A stretch of DNA of 64,000 nucleotides from UBA5951 sp012269555 (GTDB lineage: Bacteria > Pseudomonadota > Alphaproteobacteria > Puniceispirillales > Puniceispirillaceae), in contig JAYQTS010000006.1 in NCBI GenBank assembly GCA_038147755.1, positions 18,414 to 82,413 of the forward strand. The letters run 5' to 3'. The notes beneath the pieces were generated by a model. The model was not told the DNA's origin, made no database searches, and saw nothing but the letters and a program-made list of their open reading frames with translations. Of the stretch, positions 1-9,241 are shown piece after piece. The position numbers and the translations under genes are program-made. Numbering within the stretch: position 1 is the first letter of the stretch; every line of letters starts with the position of its first letter.

Positions 1-670
1 AGATTATTTGGAATAGTGATGTACCAATGACTACGGAAGTTGGCATGCCCAAAAGATAAATCATTGCAGGAACCATAATAAAACCACCACCAACTCCCAT
101 AATAGCAGAAAGGACGCCGACAAAAGCTGCTATAGAGAAGGGTACTAAGGCACTTATATAAAGTTTTGAGCGCCTAAAACGCATTTTTAGGGGCAAACCA
201 TGAAGCCAATTATGTTCATGTAATTTACGACGATAAAATTCTGTTTTTCGTGATCTAATGTAAGTACGAACACTCTCCCAAAGCATCAAAATACCGATAA
301 TACCTAAAAAAAACACATAGGATAATTTAATCACTAAATCTAATTGTCCTATCTTTTCTAAAAGTGCAAATAAAAGAACGCCAAGTGATGAGCCTACCAT
401 TCCACCAAGCAACAATACAGAACCCATCTTAAAATCAACATTTTTGCGACGCCAGTGCGCAATTACCCCAGATACAGAAGATGCGACAATTTGATTTGCC
501 TCAGTTGCCACAGCTACAGGTGCAGGAATTCCAAGAAAAATAAGCAGTGGCGTCATTAGAAAACCACCGCCAACGCCAAAAAGCCCAGATAAAAAACCAA
601 TAAAACCACCCAAACCAATGACGATGAAAAGGTTCAACGAAATTTCTGCAATGGGAAAATAAATATACAT
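1..670 (-). CDS. TauE/SafE family sulfite/sulfonate exporter (partial, C-terminus outside window)
   Basis: This is an inner-membrane permease of the TauE/SafE family, which exports sulfite, sulfonates or related organosulfur anions; the substrate here is unknown. The frame is open from an ATG at 668-670 leftward off the window edge, giving about 223 codons of an expected 250-300. The translation is strongly hydrophobic. It carries the two half-repeat signatures of the family, a GLFGVGGGF motif near residue 25 and an IMGVGGGFIMVP motif near residue 195, separated by a charged cytoplasmic loop. A perfect inverted repeat sits 22 bp upstream of the start and may be its operator. The family call is firm. 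Confidence 0.9.
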   Translation of the reverse strand, partial: MYIYFPIAEISLNLFIVIGLGGFIGFLSGLFGVGGGFLMTPLLIFLGIPAPVAVATEANQIVASSVSGVIAHWRRKNVDFKMGSVLLLGGMVGSSLGVLLFALLEKIGQLDLVIKLSYVFFLGIIGILMLWESVRTYIRSRKTEFYRRKLHEHNWLHGLPLKMRFRRSKLYISALVPFSIAAFVGVLSAIMGVGGGFIMVPAMIYLLGMPTSVVIGTSLFQII

Positions 671-691
671 AAAAAAAGCTTTATTAAAAAC

Positions 692-706
692 TGAACTGTC
701 GGTTCA
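692..706. promoter_or_regulatory. Inverted repeat, possible operator of the TauE/SafE gene
   Basis: TGAAC-TGTCG-GTTCA is a perfect 5-bp palindrome with a 5-bp spacer, placed just upstream of the minus-strand exporter start. A related half, TGTCGGTTGA, recurs near 776-785. The dyad spacing would suit a dimeric repressor of the TetR or ArsR type, but no such regulator gene is adjacent. The intergenic region 671-946 otherwise holds only AT-rich DNA. Confidence 0.3.
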
Positions 707-946
707 ATAACCTATCAAAAATACTTCAAAGATTAAAGAAATGAAAGTTGAAACTGATTGTTTCTACTTAATATTGTCGGTTGATTTTTATTTTCTGAAA
801 AAAGTCTTATCTTTTCATAACTTTTATCGTTAAAATTTATCTTTATTTCAAACTTTTAGTTTATTGAAAAAAGTATTACGTTGGATAAATTTGTTGTCTT
901 AAAAAAGTAAAAACTTAATTTTATTTCAGTTGGTGAAAAGTCTTCT

Positions 947-1417
947 ATGTCACGAATGCTTGATGAATTTAACATACATATCGCTTCTGATGGACGTTGG
1001 TTTCATGAGGGTGGTGAGATTAGACGTAAAGCCATAGTGAAATTATTTGCATCAGTTTTAACAAAAGATGCTAACGGCAAATATTGGCTAACAACACCAG
1101 CAGAAAAAGGAGAAATAACAGTAGAAGATGCGCCGTTTATAATTGTGGGCCTAAATGTACTTAAAAGTGTTGGAGGAGGAAGACCAAGATTAGAATTGGT
1201 TGATAATATTGAAAGAAAATATATCGCTGGTGCAAAGCATTCAATCTTTTTCAAAAAAAATAAAAAACAGCAAGAAATACCTTATTTAACCTTAAATAAA
1301 GGTTTGATTGCTAAGATTAGTCGTCCAGTTTATTATCAATTAATGGATATGGTCATTCAAAATTCCGATGGTGACATGGGTGTTTGGTCAGCAGAGGAAT
1401 TCCTTGTTTTACAATGA
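947..1417 (+). CDS. DUF1285 domain protein
   Basis: A 156-residue cytoplasmic protein matching the alphaproteobacterial DUF1285 family. Family features visible are the early DGRWFHEGGEIRR segment, a central FIIVGLNV strand and a late YLTLNKGLIAKISRPVYY segment. The length is usual for the family. The start is the ATG at 947, preceded by a GGTGAAAAG ribosome-binding site. The family has a solved two-domain fold but no established biochemical function. It stands alone, about 95 bp ahead of the NUDIX gene, and is probably co-transcribed with it. Confidence 0.85.
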   Translation: MSRMLDEFNIHIASDGRWFHEGGEIRRKAIVKLFASVLTKDANGKYWLTTPAEKGEITVEDAPFIIVGLNVLKSVGGGRPRLELVDNIERKYIAGAKHSIFFKKNKKQQEIPYLTLNKGLIAKISRPVYYQLMDMVIQNSDGDMGVWSAEEFLVLQ

Positions 1418-1511
1418 AGTTTAATTTTATTTACAATGAAAAAATATTTAAATGTTTCTTATTAAAACAAGAAATATAGAAAAATTATGAATACACAAAA
1501 GATATATAAAG

Positions 1512-2105
1512 ATGCTTAGCCAAATCAAAACTGGAGTTTTTAGTGAATTTTGTGCTGAAGCGCCTTTAAAAGGTATGAGGCCAGCTGCTGTTTTATGTCT
1601 TTTGATTGGTGAAATAAACGCGCTTTCTATTTTATTAACAAAGCGTGCCCCACACCTAAATGAACATGCTGGTCAAATAAGCTTTCCTGGTGGAAAGCTT
1701 GAATCCATTGATGAGACAATTGTAGATACCGCCCTCCGAGAAACAAAGGAGGAAGTAGGTCTATCATCAAGTGAAGTTGAAGTTTTGGGATTTTTATCAC
1801 CAGTTGCTACATCAACGGGATATCATATTTACCCGGTAGTGGGATATCTAGATAAAACTCCATCGAGTGCTTCACAACAGTTAATTCGTAACCCAAGCGA
1901 AGTCGACGAAATTATAATTTCTCCTTTATCTTCATATCTCGATCCAAATCGTTATCGTTTAAGAACATATAGTTCAGAAACTGGTAGTAAAAGATTTTTG
2001 GAAATTAAAAATACAAATCCACTAGTTTGGGGCGCCACAGCTGCTATCTTAAAACAACTATCAGATATTTTACCAAGTAAGGTCCAGAAAGGGTTCTCGA
2101 TATGA
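1512..2105 (+). CDS. NUDIX hydrolase, CoA pyrophosphatase type
   Basis: A 197-residue NUDIX hydrolase of the NudL/CoA-diphosphatase subgroup, which cleaves CoA or other nucleoside diphosphate derivatives. The lead-in HAGQISFPGGK (residues 51-61) followed by a NUDIX box ending ALRETKEEVGL is characteristic of that subgroup. The box is one residue longer than the textbook spacing between its first Gly and Glu. The stop overlaps the next gene's ATG by 4 bp, so the two are translationally coupled. The arrangement NUDIX, small membrane protein, cca is common in Alphaproteobacteria. The exact substrate is inferred. Confidence 0.88.
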   Translation: MLSQIKTGVFSEFCAEAPLKGMRPAAVLCLLIGEINALSILLTKRAPHLNEHAGQISFPGGKLESIDETIVDTALRETKEEVGLSSSEVEVLGFLSPVATSTGYHIYPVVGYLDKTPSSASQQLIRNPSEVDEIIISPLSSYLDPNRYRLRTYSSETGSKRFLEIKNTNPLVWGATAAILKQLSDILPSKVQKGFSI

Positions 2106-2377
2106 GAAGGTATATTTACATCGCTGGTGCTATTTTAGTGGCTATAATACTGATAGAGGCATTACGACTAATTTCTAACAGGATGTCAAAGGATAGCGAG
2201 CTAAGAAAATTTATTGAGAAAAATCGGACCATTTTAGTCTTATTAGTTAGTATAATCCTGAGTGTTAGTTCATTCGCGTTATTTGAATTAAATGGTGCTT
2301 CTCCAACAATGCATTACAGTCCCGCCGAGATTGAAAACGGTGAAATAATAGAAGGTAGATTTGATTCAAAGGAATAG
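2102..2377 (+). CDS. Small two-TM membrane protein, DUF6111-like
   Basis: A 91-residue protein with two predicted transmembrane helices (about residues 4-22 and 45-63) and a C-terminal tail containing YSPAEIENGEIIEGRFD. This tail resembles the conserved end of the DUF6111 family (pattern Y-P-x-x-x-x-DG-x-IxPGxF). It overlaps the NUDIX gene by 4 bp (ATGA) and precedes cca, the usual position of DUF6111 genes in Alphaproteobacteria. Function is unknown. The assignment rests on the tail motif and synteny. Confidence 0.65.
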   Translation: MRRYIYIAGAILVAIILIEALRLISNRMSKDSELRKFIEKNRTILVLLVSIILSVSSFALFELNGASPTMHYSPAEIENGEIIEGRFDSKE

Positions 2378-2420
2378 GTAAAGATTAAAATTAGTTTTTT
2401 TATTTATCAAATGGGCTTTA

Positions 2421-3653
2421 TTGTGCAACGGGAGAAAAAACATAAAAAGATTAGAATTTCCAGCGGGAAAAGCCAGAACGCTTATAAAAAAGATACAAAA
2501 AATCGCAAGGAAAACAATAAAGAGGCCCCGTCTGGTAGGGGGCTGTACGGAATTTGTTAATGAAAAAGCCTGTCAAAGACTTTGATATGGCAATAAACCT
2601 CCCAATAGTTCATTTTATTGAGATTTTAAATAAACATAAAATTAAATTCTATGAAACAGGGCTTTCTCACGGCACTATTACGGTTGTTGAAGACGATATC
2701 TTAATAGAAGTTACGCAGACTCGAAAGGATATTAAAACTGATGGAAGACACAGCGAAGTTGAACCTGTAACAGATTGGCTGCTTGATGCACAGCGACGTG
2801 ATTTCACCATAAACGCAATTTATTTGACAGATGCAAATACTTTATTCGATCCGTGTAATGGTCTTTCAGATCTGCATAATAAAAAGCTTACTTTCATTGG
2901 AAGTGCTGATGACCGAATTCAGGAAGATTACCTTCGGATACTTAGAGCTTTTAGGTTTTTTGCATGGATGCCAGAGTTTGAAATACCTCAGGATGATATT
3001 GAAGCACTGAAAAGGCATTGTAAGAAATTAAATCTGCTTTCATTAGAGAGAATTAAGGACGAATTTAGTAAATGGCTTATGGCAAATAATCCGATTGATT
3101 CTCTTTATCTCGCTAAAAAAATAGGCTTGGACAGATTTGGATTTGGTTTTTGTTTTTCATTGGTTAATCTTGAGTTTGATATTTTTAAAAATGCTTTTTT
3201 ACAACTTGATTGGCTAGCAAGATTAGCGGCAATCACTCCAGTTCATAAAAAAAATAAAATTTATAGTAAAATTAGATTCTCTCGTCATGAGCGAGCGCGC
3301 TTTGAAAGACTAATGCAAGAATTGACTTATTCAGAAGCATCAAAACTTATCACCAATCATTGGCAAAAAACAGCTTATTGGCATGCATCTGATTTATCTG
3401 ACAAAATGCGGATTTATTGTATTCGGAAGGGTTTTTTATTTCCAAAAATAAATGGGGTTATATTGATGCTTTCAAAAAACCAAAATTTCCAATTACAGGA
3501 AAAGACTTAAAGCAAGCTGGTTGGAGTACGGGACCAGAAATGGGGTTAAAACTAAAGGAACTTGAACACCTTTGGGTTATGAATGAATTTAAACTACCGG
3601 AAAATATGGATTTTTCTCCCAAAAACTCTCTACCAAAAATATATGAAAGTTGA
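2421..3653 (+). CDS. cca: CCA tRNA nucleotidyltransferase (frame-broken)
   Basis: The enzyme adds or repairs the 3' CCA end of tRNAs. Restoring the frame gives about 410 residues. An N-terminal piece with PRLVGGC lies in one frame (from about 2481). It continues after a break at about 2541-2555 as KKPVKDFDMAI, which carries the catalytic DxD pair, then RRDFTINAIY and RIQEDYLRILRAFRF. A second break between about 3410 and 3490 moves the C-terminus (PITGKDLKQAG...) into a third frame. The start is uncertain: TTG at 2421 is the first candidate in the N-terminal frame. An essential-type gene with two short breaks points to sequence error, not decay. Confidence 0.85.
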
Positions 3654-3776
3654 ATGTTACGGTCATTATTTTGTATGTTTTTCTATTTGAGCTGTTATTA
3701 CTGACACCAATACTTTAATTATTCAGCCTTCGTAGATTAAAAAAATATGAAGCCTGATAGGAAAATGTTAAATAAA

Positions 3777-4624
3777 ATGTTGGATTTGGAACAAAAAAAA
3801 GAAAAAGCTGTGGCATGGTTTCATTTGTTACAGGAGGAGATTTGCTCCGCATTTATAGCGATTTAGAATGAAGCTCCAAAACAATCCTCAGACTTAAAAG
3901 CTGGCGTTTTTGTTGAAAGATCTGGAATAGAGAAGGCGGCGGCGGCGGTAAAATGCGATTGATGAACGGACGAATCTTTGAAAAAGTAGGCGTTAATACA
4001 TCAATAGTATATGGCGAGTTATCTGAGGAATTTCGGGCGTCTATCCCAGGCGCGAAAAGAGATGGAAAATTCTGGGCGGCTGGAATTTCAGTGGTTGCAC
4101 ACCCCTTGAATCCCTATGTCCCAGCAGCACATATGAATACACGTTTCATCATTACCTCTAAATCTTGGTTTGGTGGAGGTGCTGATTTAACACCAATTCG
4201 ACCCGCTGATGGACAAACAGAAAAATTTCATGCTGCTCTAAAAAAGGCCTGTGATAATTATAAAAAAGATTCCTATGCGAAATTTAAAAAATGGTGCGAT
4301 GATTATTTTTATCTGAAACATCGAGATGAGCCTCGTGGAGCAGGGGGGATTTTCTTTGATAGTTTGGACAATGATGATTGGAATACTGATTTTGAATTTA
4401 TCCAAGATGTTGGTAGTACGTTCAAGAATTGCTATTCTGAAATCGTTAAGGAAACTAAGAATATCATCTGGAATGACTCAGACCGAGAATATCAGGAAAT
4501 CCGAAGGGGAAGATACGTTGAATTTAATTTACTATATGATCGAGGAACGCTTTTTGGACTTAAGACAGGTGGCAATATTGATGCAATTTTAATGAGTCTT
4601 CCTCCGAAAGTTCGTTGGCCTTAA
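3777..4624 (+). CDS. hemF: Coproporphyrinogen III oxidase, aerobic (in-frame TAG plus frameshift)
   Basis: HemF converts coproporphyrinogen III to protoporphyrinogen IX with O2 in heme synthesis. The main body shows HMNTRF, WFGGGADLTP, HRDEPRGAGGIFFD and RYVEFNLLYDRGTLFGL, and the usual C-terminus SLPPKVRWP. The N-terminus (MLDLEQKK..., from ATG 3777) reads well as far as ICSAFIAI. It then meets TAG at 3864-3866 where Glu would fit, continues in the same frame, and needs a one-base shift near 3925-3945 to join GGGGGKMRLMNGRIFEKVGVN. The corrected length of about 282 residues is near the family norm. It could be a true pseudogene, but neighbours show similar single-base damage. Confidence 0.85.
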
Positions 4625-4809
4625 GCTAAAGATACAATCTTGCGACAAATTGTTCCATCTGTGGAAAAAGATTGGCAATTTAGACTATTTTTATGGAAAA
4701 TAGGGTAGAATTTTTTATTCTCATGAATACTATTACCATAAAAGTAAAAAAAGAAATTTCTTAATAAGATTTGATAAGAAATGCACCAATAAAATGTGGT
4801 GAGGGGAAG

Positions 4810-5364
4810 ATGGCAAAAACAAATACCTCGAAACAAGAGGATACCCAAGTAGATGGTAGACGTCGTGATTTCATAGTGGTTGCGAGCTACGCTATGGCAG
4901 GCATCGGGGCGGCAGCTGTTGCATGGCCTCTTATAGACCAAATGAATCCAGCAGCGGATACTTTGGCACTTGCTTCGATAGAAGTTGATATATCAAAAAT
5001 AGATATTGGACAGTCAATAACCGTTAAGTGGCGTGGTAAGCCTGTTTTTATTAGACATAGAACAGAAGATGAAATCAACACTGCTCAATCTGTTGAGTTA
5101 TCACAATTAAAAGACCCTCAGCTAGATGTTGATCGTGTGTCAAATCCAAAATATTTAGTTATGATCGGTGTTTGTACACATCTCGGATGTGTCCCTCTTG
5201 GTCAAAAAACTGGAGAGATTAAAGGTGAATATGATGGCTGGTTTTGTCCATGTCATGGTTCGCATTATGATAGCTCTGGGAGAATAAGAAAAGGGCCTGC
5301 CCCAGTTAATCTGGAAATACCACCCTATACATTTGAAACAGAATCTCTCATAAAAATCGGTTAA
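4810..5364 (+). CDS. petA: Ubiquinol-cytochrome c reductase, Rieske iron-sulfur subunit
   Basis: The Rieske subunit of the cytochrome bc1 complex passes electrons from ubiquinol to cytochrome c1 at the periplasmic face. The 184-residue product has an N-terminal RRRDF motif followed by a single hydrophobic anchor, a Tat-type signal as usual for Rieske proteins. Cluster ligands lie in CTHLGC and CPCHGSHYD near the C-terminus. The ATG at 4810 is chosen over an upstream start because of the GAGGGGAAG ribosome-binding site. It is the first gene of petABC, 25 bp before petB. Confidence 0.95.
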   Translation: MAKTNTSKQEDTQVDGRRRDFIVVASYAMAGIGAAAVAWPLIDQMNPAADTLALASIEVDISKIDIGQSITVKWRGKPVFIRHRTEDEINTAQSVELSQLKDPQLDVDRVSNPKYLVMIGVCTHLGCVPLGQKTGEIKGEYDGWFCPCHGSHYDSSGRIRKGPAPVNLEIPPYTFETESLIKIG

Positions 5365-5389
5365 TTACCTATCGAATAAGGAATATATC

Positions 5390-6643
5390 ATGTCAGCAGA
5401 TAAATTTTCAAACCCAGTAGTTCGTTGGATTGATCATCGACTTCCTATTTTTTCATTTATGGATCATGAGCTCAATGAGTATCCAACGCCCAAAAATCTA
5501 AACTATTTTTGGAATTTTGGATCGCTGGCTGGCATATCATTAGTAATAATGATAGTTACTGGAATTGTTTTGGCAATGAGCTACACACCCCATGTCGATT
5601 ATGCTTTTCAGTCTGTTGAACGAATAATGAGGGATGTTAATCACGGTTGGTTGCTCCGATATATTCACATGAACGGAGCCAGTTTCTTCTTTATAGTGGT
5701 ATTTATTCATATTTTTAGAGGTTTATACTATGGTTCATATAAAGCCCCTAGAGAATTACTCTGGATTTTAGGAGTTCTTATTCTTCTATTGATGATGGCA
5801 ACAGCATTTATGGGGTACGTATTACCATGGGGGCAGATGAGTTTCTGGGGTGCGACCGTTATCACTAACTTGTTCTCAGCGATACCTTTTATAGGCGACT
5901 CAATTGTAACCTTTTTATGGGGAGGTTTTTCAGTTGATAACCCAACTTTAAATAGATTTTTTGCTTTGCATTATTTAATGCCATTTCTTATCGTTGGTGT
6001 TGTAATTCTTCACTTGGTAGCTCTACATCGTTTTGGGTCAAATAATCCAATAGGTATTGATCCAAGTGGTCCTCAAGATACAGTACCTTTTCACCCCTAT
6101 TATACAATTAAAGATTTTTTTGGTTTATCTGTTTTCTTGACTTTATTTGCTGCGGCAATATTTTTCTTTCCAAATTTTATGGGTCATCCTGACAATTACA
6201 TTCCAGCAAATCCAATGCAAACACCCGCACATATTGTCCCAGAATGGTATTTTTTACCCTTTTATGCAATTTTGCGAGCTGTTCCTGATAAACTTGGTGG
6301 AGTATTAGCTATGTTTGGAGCAATTGCAGTATTGTTCATTCTGCCTTGGTTAGATAGGTCTCCTATACGCTCTGGAAATTTTCGCCCAATTTTTAAAATT
6401 TTCTTCTGGGTATTTTTTGCAGATTGTATCGCACTTGGTTATCTTGGTGGCATGCCTGCTGAAGGAATTTATGTTGTTTTATCCCGCGTTGCGACAGCTT
6501 GGTATTTTCTTCACTTTTTAGTTATTCTTCCTTTGTTATCTGTCATAGAAACGCCCAAACCTCTTCCTCAATCCTTGTCTAAATCGGTGCTGGGAAGTTC
6601 AGCTATGGTGGGTGCGGCATCTGCCGTTAAGGAGAAAGTATAA
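5390..6643 (+). CDS. petB: Cytochrome b subunit of bc1 complex
   Basis: Full-length fused cytochrome b (417 residues) carrying both quinone sites of the bc1 complex. Visible are the paired heme-ligand helices (RYIHMNGASFFF with FIHIFRGLYY, and FALHYLMPF with ILHLVALH) and the Qo-site motif PEWYFLPFYAILR. About eight or nine membrane spans are evident. The reading frame is intact. Its TAA overlaps the ATG of petC by one base, so petB and petC are coupled. Confidence 0.96.
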   Translation: MSADKFSNPVVRWIDHRLPIFSFMDHELNEYPTPKNLNYFWNFGSLAGISLVIMIVTGIVLAMSYTPHVDYAFQSVERIMRDVNHGWLLRYIHMNGASFFFIVVFIHIFRGLYYGSYKAPRELLWILGVLILLLMMATAFMGYVLPWGQMSFWGATVITNLFSAIPFIGDSIVTFLWGGFSVDNPTLNRFFALHYLMPFLIVGVVILHLVALHRFGSNNPIGIDPSGPQDTVPFHPYYTIKDFFGLSVFLTLFAAAIFFFPNFMGHPDNYIPANPMQTPAHIVPEWYFLPFYAILRAVPDKLGGVLAMFGAIAVLFILPWLDRSPIRSGNFRPIFKIFFWVFFADCIALGYLGGMPAEGIYVVLSRVATAWYFLHFLVILPLLSVIETPKPLPQSLSKSVLGSSAMVGAASAVKEKV

Positions 6644-7408
6644 TGAAATGGTTTGGTTCATTAATTTTTGGTTGTATCTTATTTGTAAGTAATTCATTTG
6701 CCGCTGGCTCTGGTGATGTTGTTTTAAAACACAAAGATTGGAGTTTCAATGGACCTTTTGGAACATTGGATAAATCAGCTATGCAACGTGGATTTCAAGC
6801 ATACCGAGAGATATGTGCGTCCTGTCACTCACTCAATTATATTGCTTTTTCGTAATCTGTCAGATCTTGGTTATAGTAAGGCAGAAATTAAAGCATTCGC
6901 GGCAGAATATGAAGTTGAAGATGGACCAAATGATGAAGGGGAAATGTTTATGCGCCCGGGCATTGCAGCAGATAGGTTTCCGGCACCCTATCCTAATGAC
7001 GCAGCGGCTCGTGCAGGCAATGGTGGTGCTTACCCACCTGACTTGTCTCTTATCACTAAGGCACGTGCCAATGGTCCAGATTATCTTTATAGCTTGTTAA
7101 CATCTTACAAGGATGCTCCTGCTGATAAAGAAGTTCCCGATGGCATGTATTACAATGCCGCTTATCCTGGTAATCTAATTGCTATGCCACAACCCATATA
7201 TGGAGATGATGTTTCTTATGCAGACGGCGCTTCCACAGACATATCTTCTATTGCTAGCGACCTCGTGTATTTTCTTACTTGGACTGCAGAGCCAAGTCTT
7301 GAGAAGCGCAAACGCACAGGTGTAAAAGTAATGATATTTTTGTTAATAATGGTCGGTATGAGTTATGGTGCAATGAGGTTCATTTGGTCTGATGTAAAAA
7401 AAGCATAA
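6643..7408 (+). CDS. petC: Cytochrome c1 (one homopolymer frameshift)
   Basis: The membrane-anchored c-type heme subunit of bc1. It has an N-terminal signal peptide (residues 1-20), heme site CASCH, the sequence NGGAYPPDLSLI, a sixth-ligand region with MPQPIYGDDV, and a C-terminal anchor helix. The frame breaks in a run of five T at 6846-6850. Removing one T joins SLNYIAF directly to RNLSDLGYS, exactly as the family requires. Corrected length is about 254 residues. It converges with ychF over a shared inverted repeat. Confidence 0.93.
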
Positions 7409-7413
7409 ACCTA

Positions 7414-7445
7414 TTAACTCATCTTCTATTATGATTATGAGTTAA
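7414..7445. terminator. Bidirectional inverted repeat between petC and ychF
   Basis: TTAACTCAT (7414-7422) and ATGAGTTAA (7437-7445) form perfect 9-bp arms around a 14-bp AT-rich loop between two convergent genes. The right arm contains the ychF stop codon. It probably ends or processes transcripts from both sides, although neither side has a strong T-tract. Confidence 0.45.
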
Positions 7446-8542
7446 ATATTAAATCTAAAATGAAAAACGTCACCATCCTTCACAAGATAATCAGCTCCTT
7501 CTACTCTAAATTTTCCTAACTCTTTGCATGCAGCTTCTCCTCCGTGTTTTATGTAATCATTGAAAGCTATCGTTTCGGCCCGAATAAAGCCACGTTGAAA
7601 GTCTGTATGAATTACACCTGCAGCTTCAGGTGCCTTAGCTCCTGTTTGTACGGTCCATGCACGAGCTTCCTTTGGACCTACTGTAAAAAATGTTGTTAAA
7701 TCTAGCAAATCATACCCAGCTTTAATCATTCTATCTAAACCAGCCTCTTTAAGGCCTAGTTCAGCTAAAAACTCATTTGCATCCTCTTCTGGAAGTGATG
7801 CTATTTCAGCTTCAATTGCAGCAGATACAATTACCGCGTTACAATTTTCAGACTTGGCTTTTTCAAATACTAATTTGCTAAAAGAATTACCATTAATCAC
7901 GTCTTCCTCAGCTACGTTGCAAACGTACAAGAAAATAGGTTTTGCTGTTATTAGTTGCATAAAATTCATTCTACGCACTTCATCTTCAGACAGAGGAGTT
8001 GTTCTAGCAGGATTTCCATCAGAGAGATTTTGAAAAATTTTTTCCATCAGAGTCAAATCTTGAATTGCTCCTTTATCACCACCCCTTGCTTTCTTCTTGA
8101 GACTTTCCATTCTTTTTTCAAGAGATTCAATATCAGCAAGCATAAGCTCTGTTTCAACTATTTCAGCATCTCTTAAAGGATTAATTTCTCCCTCAACATG
8201 GGTAATATCCTCATTTGAAAAGCATCTTAGCACATGCGCTATGGCATCAACTTCCCTAATGTTTGCAAGGAATTTATTTCCAAGACCCTCACCTTGTGAT
8301 GCTCCTTTCACTAGTCCCGCAATATCCACAAACTCAAGCTGGGTTGGGAGAGTCTGCGCTGATTTTGCTAATAATGCGAGCTGTTTCAATCTTTCGTCAG
8401 GAACTGCAACACGTCCTGTATTTGGCTCTATAGTGCAGAATGGGTAATTGGCTGCCTCTGCAGCAGCTGTTTTGGTAAGAGCATTGAATAAAGTAGATTT
8501 TCCTACATTTGGTAATCCAACGATTCCGCAGTTAAATCCCAT
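7442..8542 (-). CDS. ychF: Redox-regulated ATPase/GTPase YchF (Obg family)
   Basis: YchF/OLA1 is a conserved P-loop NTPase of the Obg family that binds ribosomes and prefers ATP. The 366-residue product has a G1 motif GLPNVGKSTLFNALT at residues 8-22, DIAGLVKGASQGEGLGN as G3, a coiled-coil insertion near residues 130-160, and a C-terminal TGS domain ending DGDVFHFRFNI. The frame is intact. It overlaps pth by 11 bp, the common pth-ychF pairing, and the two are likely co-transcribed. Confidence 0.96.
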   Translation of the reverse strand: MGFNCGIVGLPNVGKSTLFNALTKTAAAEAANYPFCTIEPNTGRVAVPDERLKQLALLAKSAQTLPTQLEFVDIAGLVKGASQGEGLGNKFLANIREVDAIAHVLRCFSNEDITHVEGEINPLRDAEIVETELMLADIESLEKRMESLKKKARGGDKGAIQDLTLMEKIFQNLSDGNPARTTPLSEDEVRRMNFMQLITAKPIFLYVCNVAEEDVINGNSFSKLVFEKAKSENCNAVIVSAAIEAEIASLPEEDANEFLAELGLKEAGLDRMIKAGYDLLDLTTFFTVGPKEARAWTVQTGAKAPEAAGVIHTDFQRGFIRAETIAFNDYIKHGGEAACKELGKFRVEGADYLVKDGDVFHFRFNI

Positions 8543-9155
8543 TTAAATCTCCAGTAATCTGATTTTCTTTGCGCATTTTAATTTCAGCATTAGTAAGCAA
8601 AGATACTCTTGACATAAAAAGCTCAGGATTTCTCTCTGCAAGTTTATTTGATTCTGTTGCAATAATTTGTAATAGAAAATTTAGCCAGCTCCTTTGTTCC
8701 TCAGAACTAAAATCGTTTAGAACCCATTTTTGAACTAATTCTTTTTTTTCAGGTCTCCCAATACCCGTTCGTATTCGCCAATAATTTTTTCCCATATTTT
8801 CATCTATATTTCTTATGCCATTGTGGCCTCCATGGCCACCACCATTTTTAATTTTCACTTTTCCAGGTTTGAGGTCAATATCGTCATAGAATACATAAAT
8901 TGAATCTAATGATATTTTGTAAAATCTAGCAACTTGTGATAGCGGTTCGCCTGATTTATTAATAAATAATTGCGGTTTAAGTAATATTATCTTTTGGCCA
9001 GCTATTTCTCCCTCACAGATCCTTGCTCTCATCTTATTTTTCCAAGGAGTGAATGAGTGCTGAGAAGCAATTTTTTCAACTATCATAAAACCAATATTAT
9101 GACGTTGTTTCTGGTATTTTTCGCCAGGATTTCCTAGACCAACCCACAATAGCAT
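8532..9155 (-). CDS. pth: Peptidyl-tRNA hydrolase
   Basis: Pth releases tRNA from peptidyl-tRNAs that drop off the ribosome. The 207-residue product shows VGLGNPGEKY at the N-terminus, the catalytic His in QRHNIGF, the Asp in VFYDDIDL, and the NGGGHGGHNGI loop. The length is slightly above the usual 190 because of a polar C-terminal tail, which overlaps the ychF start. It lies downstream of rplY in the standard rplY-pth-ychF order. Confidence 0.96.
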   Translation of the reverse strand: MLLWVGLGNPGEKYQKQRHNIGFMIVEKIASQHSFTPWKNKMRARICEGEIAGQKIILLKPQLFINKSGEPLSQVARFYKISLDSIYVFYDDIDLKPGKVKIKNGGGHGGHNGIRNIDENMGKNYWRIRTGIGRPEKKELVQKWVLNDFSSEEQRSWLNFLLQIIATESNKLAERNPELFMSRVSLLTNAEIKMRKENQITGDLNGI

Positions 9156-9198
9156 GAGACCAATCCATCTCTACTTTTTTCAACTGTTAAAGAGCAAA

Positions 9199-9215
9199 GG
9201 GGCCATAATGGCCCC
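9199..9215 (-). terminator. GC-rich hairpin between rplY and pth
   Basis: GGGGCCAT-A-ATGGCCCC is a perfect 8-bp stem with a tiny nominal loop in otherwise AT-rich DNA, 27 bp after the rplY stop on the minus strand. It is followed by TTTGCTCTTT on that strand, a weak T-tract. It may attenuate transcription into pth or act as an mRNA-stability hairpin. Confidence 0.5.
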
Positions 9216-9241
9216 CTCTAGGTAATTTGTTTTTTACATCT

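Noticed and set aside
4621..4941. Minus-strand open frame of 106 codons between hemF and petA
   Set aside because: It overlaps the start of petA on the other strand, with low-complexity translation and no family resemblance.
6643..7408. Programmed frameshift in petC
   Set aside because: The slip is at a plain T5 run, without stimulatory structure, and similar breaks occur at random in many genes; sequencing error is simpler.
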